From positions 1 to 17,517 of the forward strand of contig MIQB01000043.1 in assembly GCA_002890585.1 (NCBI GenBank): a DNA stretch of 17,517 nt, given 5' to 3'. The first letter of the stretch is position 1, and each line of letters opens with the position of its first letter. The notes under the pieces are model-generated. The model was not told where the DNA came from and ran no database searches. It was given only the letters and a program-made list of their open reading frames with translations. Shown here in pieces: positions 14,701-17,517 of the stretch. This stretch comes from Tannerella sp. oral taxon 808 (GTDB lineage Bacteria; Bacteroidota; Bacteroidia; Bacteroidales; Tannerellaceae). A program made the position numbers and the translations under genes.

Positions 14701-15353
14701 ACACCCCCGCGCCGCCCACCAAACCCCGCCCGAACAGCAAGGCAGAGCGCTCCGCACAGTCCGACGAGCCAGATCGCATCGCCACCTCCACCCTCTTCGC
14801 CCTCCGCGAGCAGGAGGCCACGGCCTACTTCTCCATCCTCCGCTCCGGACGCTTCGTCATCACCCACGAAGAGCCCCACCGCAGCGACGCCCGCATCACC
14901 CTGCCCATCTACGACGACTACCTCGACGGCTTCCTTATATATGTCTACGAAAACGGCTACGCCAACCGCATCGCCGTCTCCACGCTCCTCTCCAAGAAGG
15001 TCAACTACGAGTACACCAACGCCATGTTCGACAAGTCGCCCCTCCGCTTCGCAGCCTTCGTCCGGCCTGACGACACCCTCTACCTCAAGGTCTCATCCAA
15101 GAGCGGCGACTTCATCCGCACCCTCGCCATCCAGGTGATCAAGCTCAACACCGACCTCTCCCTGCGTGGCACACCGCTCTACACCATCCCCTTCGGACGC
15201 ATTGTGCAGGTGGACACCCTCAACGAAGAGCAGTCGCACGAGGTGGAAAACATCCGCAGCGATGTGCCCACCACGCTCGGCACACCGGCGCAATCGTTCT
15301 CCATCATCCGCACGGCCATGTACCTGAGTAACCTGTTGAACGGCGACCGATGA
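11799..15353 (+). CDS. Large multidomain protein with S1-like and Schlafen-type AlbA_2 domains (1184 aa)
   Basis: There is no signal peptide or membrane span, so it is probably cytoplasmic. Residues 1-400 are mostly helical and unrecognised. About 417-490 (starting GTQVKIRI, with GAIHVSQVS and ending GFSI) resembles an S1/OB nucleic-acid-binding domain, and 500-570 may be a second OB-like fold. An acidic linker lies at about 594-616, then a helical stretch to 780. Residues 785-930 resemble AlbA_2 (Schlafen-type): REFKST with Glu-793 and Lys-795, then NAEGGILFIGVND (826-838), a block often annotated as ATP- or DNA-binding. A Pro/Lys linker follows. The last about 190 residues hold FLIYVYENGYANRI, reminiscent of a gyrase-A C-terminal blade; this is weak. 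The stop codon overlaps the start of a sigma-54 response regulator (ATGA), so the two are translationally coupled. The function is unknown; RNA or DNA binding is inferred. Confidence 0.88.
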   Translation: MDNFLETYTDGHAFLHSLHASEEQMAMFDELSAAPPARPDADFMPMLQAGSVAWIFSFLKALDYACDACATDHERALKYLTLYIRIEEFLLEDTRFPSLFPEGKQAIIPVRAEQKLHEAAVRRKVLTLLRDGQTETFLADLADRTETPGIQLYRPERQAEVLAELFLHDPQALTASTTTYLRLFKHFAEQDPAIFPIDYWLDTCEAMVARECDAMDAALLTELITPEIRQRAEGLVRIAGATFLLCKAADREIDMVRRLMFYRYLCVLDERHLPPLKNLMLSTFLKHNSRPPEYTWDELIGFSLPTFVGKIAYFTENIPEDRRPYTFEGKGVVTLAERRITLAPFADPLGRRRMHKLLTLWDGSLRINSYQKPTADLTAGAADADLPAKTWEEAAGDFIKEKTIYLRHETKEVPPVGTQVKIRIKTMHPAYPSLAFASIEDDTYEGNGAIHVSQVSRIKLTSLADIFAEGDLVTARVIDTTDPKRMGFSILEEISNTIATRFHPGEYTYARLIVKNKNSYRWVSEKGYPLYTVPSPDEPEDLAPDDIYLLRLTNVNRTGYVRAVIEEEAPEGMEIDTEKAVGDLVSYYVDERLPEDELEEYDDKETPTDADEEESAGTLGPEYLRQLIYLIDLYTESTSDHILRFNLCQTARLLAVMISSPELVAYYDQRIRYLAELHNYINSRPVNVGVIDDEAVSRYPRLTYARTILSLLALRDDPEADIDTLREHMHSGRKQIADLARLLLIARLADKAYPDITTLVDAEVRSLLAIEVEEDPDGEAEEIDFGRETNTREFKSTIVFPPNNDRIPDVDRQMERILMAICGFLNAEGGILFIGVNDIGYPKGIEPDLTYLHANVDKYQLIIRNYIVKELGKDINGLIRFDFHDFSGKIVCAISVPAYHEVVFYRDIVWQRQGNSTRPLDLPDIRLLKERRKNLLPSRRITAPAFGDLKEQGESDVQKVFPVSIPTYTPAPPTKPRPNSKAERSAQSDEPDRIATSTLFALREQEATAYFSILRSGRFVITHEEPHRSDARITLPIYDDYLDGFLIYVYENGYANRIAVSTLLSKKVNYEYTNAMFDKSPLRFAAFVRPDDTLYLKVSSKSGDFIRTLAIQVIKLNTDLSLRGTPLYTIPFGRIVQVDTLNEEQSHEVENIRSDVPTTLGTPAQSFSIIRTAMYLSNLLNGDR

Positions 15354-16693
15354 AACCCACGATCCCGGCCACCGTGCTTGTCGTTGACGATAATCGCGCC
15401 ATCCTCACCGCAGCCGAGCTGCTCCTGCGCAGTCGCTTCCGCCGTGTCGTGACCACCTCCACACCCGAACGCATCCGCGCCCTTGTCCGCAACGAAGCGC
15501 CAGACGTCGTGCTCTTAGACATGAACTTCCACGCCGGCATCAACACCGGCAACGAAGGCCTCTTCTGGTTGTCCGAGATCAAGAAGATGCACCCCGCACC
15601 GGCCGTTGTGCTCTTTACGGCTTATGCTGACATCGAGCTGGCCGTGCGCGGCATCAAAGAGGGCGCCGCCGACTTCGTCGTAAAGCCGTGGGACAACGAG
15701 CGCTTAGTCAACGCCCTCGCCGAGGCCTGCAATCGGAGCACCGCCTCCGCCACCCCTGCGCAGCCAGCCCCCGCGTCCACAGCCATGTTTTGGGGCACCT
15801 CACCCGCCATGCAACACCTCCGCACGCTCCTCGAGAAGGTGGCTCCGACCGACGCCAATGTGTTGATTACGGGCGAAAATGGCACCGGAAAAGGCGTCAT
15901 TGCTCGCGAGCTGCACCGCCTCTCCGCCCGCAGCCATCGCCCGCTCGTCACCGTAGACATGGGCGCCGTGGCTGAGACCCTCTTCGAGAGCGAGCTCTTC
16001 GGACACGTCCGTGGCGCCTTCACCGACGCCCGCACTGACCGGCCCGGTAAGTTCGAGGCGGCCGACGGTGGCACCCTCTTTCTCGACGAGATAGGCAACC
16101 TGCCCCTCCACCTCCAGGCCAAGCTGCTGGCTGCCCTGCAAAGCCGCACCGTCACACGCCTCGGGAGCAACCGCCCCCGCCCCGTCGACATCCGCCTACT
16201 GACCGCCACCAATCGCCCCTTAGACGAGCTGGTGGCTCGCGGCGACTTCCGCCAAGACCTCCTCTACCGCATCAACACCATCCGCCTCACCCTGCCCCCT
16301 TTGCGCGCACGCCCCGACGACATCCTCCCGCTGGCCGAGCGCTTCCTGCGCCGCCACGCCGATGCCTCCGGACGCCCCGTGCCCACCCTGACCGAAGCCT
16401 CCCAGCGCAAGCTCCTGGCCTACACCTGGCCCGGCAACATCCGCGAGTTAGAGCATGCCCTCGAGAAGGCCGCCATCCTCAGCGACGGCCCCACCATCCC
16501 CCCCGACGCCTTCGACTTTGCCCCCGCCACGCCCCCTCTTGCCGCCGACCCCCCGACCACGATCGAAGAGATGGAGGCCGACCTGATCCGCCGCACCATC
16601 AAGAGCCACGCCGGCAACCTCTCCTTCACGGCCTCCACGCTCGGCATCTCTCGCCAGACGCTCTACAACAAGATCAAGCGTTACGGCATCTGA
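15350..16693 (+). CDS. Sigma-54-dependent NtrC-family response regulator (447 aa)
   Basis: Three domains are visible. The receiver (8-125) has Asp-13/Asp-14, phospho-acceptor Asp-57 in VVLLDMN, Thr-90 and Lys-112. The AAA+ domain has Walker A GENGTGKG (175-182), the sigma-54 contact loop GAFTDA (222-227, Asp replacing the second Gly of the canonical GAFTGA) and Walker B GGTLFLDEIG (240-249). The C-terminal Fis-type helix-turn-helix ends in NLSFTASTLGISRQTLYNKIKRYGI. When phosphorylated it should oligomerise and use ATP to open promoters bound by RNA polymerase-sigma-54. The start ATG at 15350 overlaps the previous stop by 4 bases (ATGA). No histidine kinase is seen in the window. A repeat array follows directly, so any partner downstream lies beyond the window. 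Confidence 0.95.
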   Translation: MKPTIPATVLVVDDNRAILTAAELLLRSRFRRVVTTSTPERIRALVRNEAPDVVLLDMNFHAGINTGNEGLFWLSEIKKMHPAPAVVLFTAYADIELAVRGIKEGAADFVVKPWDNERLVNALAEACNRSTASATPAQPAPASTAMFWGTSPAMQHLRTLLEKVAPTDANVLITGENGTGKGVIARELHRLSARSHRPLVTVDMGAVAETLFESELFGHVRGAFTDARTDRPGKFEAADGGTLFLDEIGNLPLHLQAKLLAALQSRTVTRLGSNRPRPVDIRLLTATNRPLDELVARGDFRQDLLYRINTIRLTLPPLRARPDDILPLAERFLRRHADASGRPVPTLTEASQRKLLAYTWPGNIRELEHALEKAAILSDGPTIPPDAFDFAPATPPLAADPPTTIEEMEADLIRRTIKSHAGNLSFTASTLGISRQTLYNKIKRYGI

Positions 16694-16694
16694 T

Positions 16695-16717
16695 CCCGCG
16701 CAGGGGGAGCACGCGGG
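16695..16717 (+). terminator. Weak hairpin directly after the response regulator
   Basis: CCCGCG (16695-16700) and CGCGGG (16712-16717) form a 6-bp stem with an 11-nt loop starting 2 bp after the stop codon. It has no T tract, so it is at best a weak terminator or a 3'-end structure. Confidence 0.35.
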
Positions 16718-16724
16718 GAGCCTC

Positions 16725-17517
16725 GAAATTCACTGCATTTTGGGGCCTTACCCGAGGGAGAGCCCCATTCCGAGCCTCATTTTGGGGCCTAACCCGAGGG
16801 AGAGGCCCAAAATTCACTGCATTTTGGGGTCAACCCGAGGGAGAGGCCCGAAATTCACTGCATTTTGGAGCTCCATCCGAGGGAGAGGCCCGAAATTCAC
16901 TGCATTTTGGAGCTCCACCTGAGGGAGAGGCCCAAAATTCACTGCATTTTGAGGTCAACCCGAGGGAGAGGCCCAAAATTCACTGCATTTTGGGGTCAAC
17001 CCGAGGGAGAGGCCCGAAATTCACTGCATTTTGGAGCTCCATCCGAGGGAGAGGCCCGAAATTCACTGCATTTTGGAGCTCCACCTGAGGGAGAGGCCCA
17101 AAATTCACTGCATTTTGAGGTCAACCCGAGGGAGAGGCCCAAAATTCACTGCATTTTGGGGTCAACCCGAGGGAGAGGCCCGAAATTCACTGCATTTTGG
17201 GGGTCAACCCGAGGGAGAGCCCCGAAATTCACTGCATTTTGGGGTCAACCCGAGGGAGAGGCCCATTCCGAGGCTCATTTTGGGGCCTTACCCGAGGGAG
17301 AGCTCCATTCCGAGCCTCATTTTGGGGCCTTACCCAAGGGAGCGCCCCATTCCGAGGCTCATTTTGGAGCCCCACCCAAGGGAGAGCCCCATTCCGAGGC
17401 TCATTTTGGGGCCTTACCCAAGGGAGAGCCCCATTCCGAGGCTCATTTTGGAGCCTTACCCAAGGGAGAGCCCCATTCCGAGGCTCATTTTGGGGCCTTA
17501 CCCGAGGGAGAGCCCCA
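16725..17517. repeat. Tandem array of 41/42-bp units in two variants, running off the window
   Basis: About 19 units share the core CATTTTGG...ACCCGAGGGAGAG. In 12 units the segment before it is AAATTCACTG (TTCACTG blocks at about 41- or 42-bp spacing from 16731 to 17230). In 7 units it is ATTCCGAGGCT or ATTCCGAGCCT (one near 16767, six after 17260). A higher-order block of 166 bp (41/42/42/41) repeats from 16856 to 17188. Units with CCCAAAA fold as CCCAAAA-TTCACTGCA-TTTTGGG. The mixed 41/42-bp spacing changes reading frame, so the array is not coding. It begins about 30 bp after the response regulator stop and is cut by the window edge. Confidence 0.95.

Noticed and set aside
13989..14879. 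296-aa open frame on - opposite the AlbA_2 gene
   Set aside because: It is antisense to the AlbA_2 domain coding region, with a low-complexity Glu/Asp/Gly/Val composition and no supporting signals.
16740..16922. 60-aa ORF in the 3' tandem array
   Set aside because: The apparent peptide repeats exist only where units are 42 bp; 41-bp units shift the frame, so no selection for coding is visible.
1..17517. tRNA or rRNA genes
   Set aside because: No cloverleaf with a TTCGAATCC-like T-arm and no rRNA signature was seen on either strand by eye; a tRNA scan was not possible here.

Overview
The window looks like a GC-rich chromosomal segment from a member of the Bacteroidales (Bacteroidetes). The support is: a eukaryote-type (GT3) glycogen synthase, a GH125 mannosidase, a SusC-style TonB-dependent receptor with an N-terminal carboxypeptidase-regulatory-like domain, a short lipoprotein with a Bacteroidetes look, and exact matches to the Bacteroidetes -7 promoter box (TAnnTTTG) upstream of three genes. 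A Tannerella/Porphyromonas-like lineage is plausible but cannot be fixed from sequence reading alone.

Layout. Bases 1-493 are a tandem array of alternating 42- and 41-bp units, followed by one lipoprotein gene on + (661-1542). A noncoding island rich in palindromes (about 1566-2138) separates it from a convergent minus-strand cluster, transcribed as CPA2 cation/proton antiporter (7670-5364), GT3 glycogen synthase (5327-3690) and secreted GH125 alpha-mannosidase (3610-2177). The two convergent transcription units end in nearly identical hairpin terminators. From 7671 to 8620 there is about 950 bp without a gene. It holds a candidate promoter, one copy of an interspersed palindromic element, two unrelated tandem arrays that share a 23-bp period, and a 209-bp element with perfect 21-bp terminal inverted repeats. 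Next, on minus, come a TonB-dependent receptor (11330-9120) and a small exported heavy-metal-associated (HMA) protein (8944-8621), a likely metal-handling pair. Bases 11331-11798 hold a second, inverted copy of the interspersed element and a promoter for the final plus-strand pair: a 1184-residue multidomain protein with S1-like and Schlafen-type AlbA_2 regions (11799-15353), whose stop codon overlaps the start of a sigma-54-dependent NtrC-family response regulator (15350-16693). The window ends inside another tandem array (about 16725-17517).

How the genes fit together. The minus-strand cluster joins polysaccharide synthesis and glycan trimming with ion homeostasis; only the antiporter has a visible promoter, so operon expression is inferred. 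The receptor/HMA pair resembles a recurring Bacteroidetes metal-uptake or metal-sensing module. The most system-like locus is the AlbA_2/S1 protein coupled by an ATGA overlap to a sigma-54 activator. No histidine kinase is visible beside it, so the large protein may be the partner of the regulator. Several intergenic regions carry tandem or inverted repeats, and many apparent small ORFs there are by-products of those repeats.
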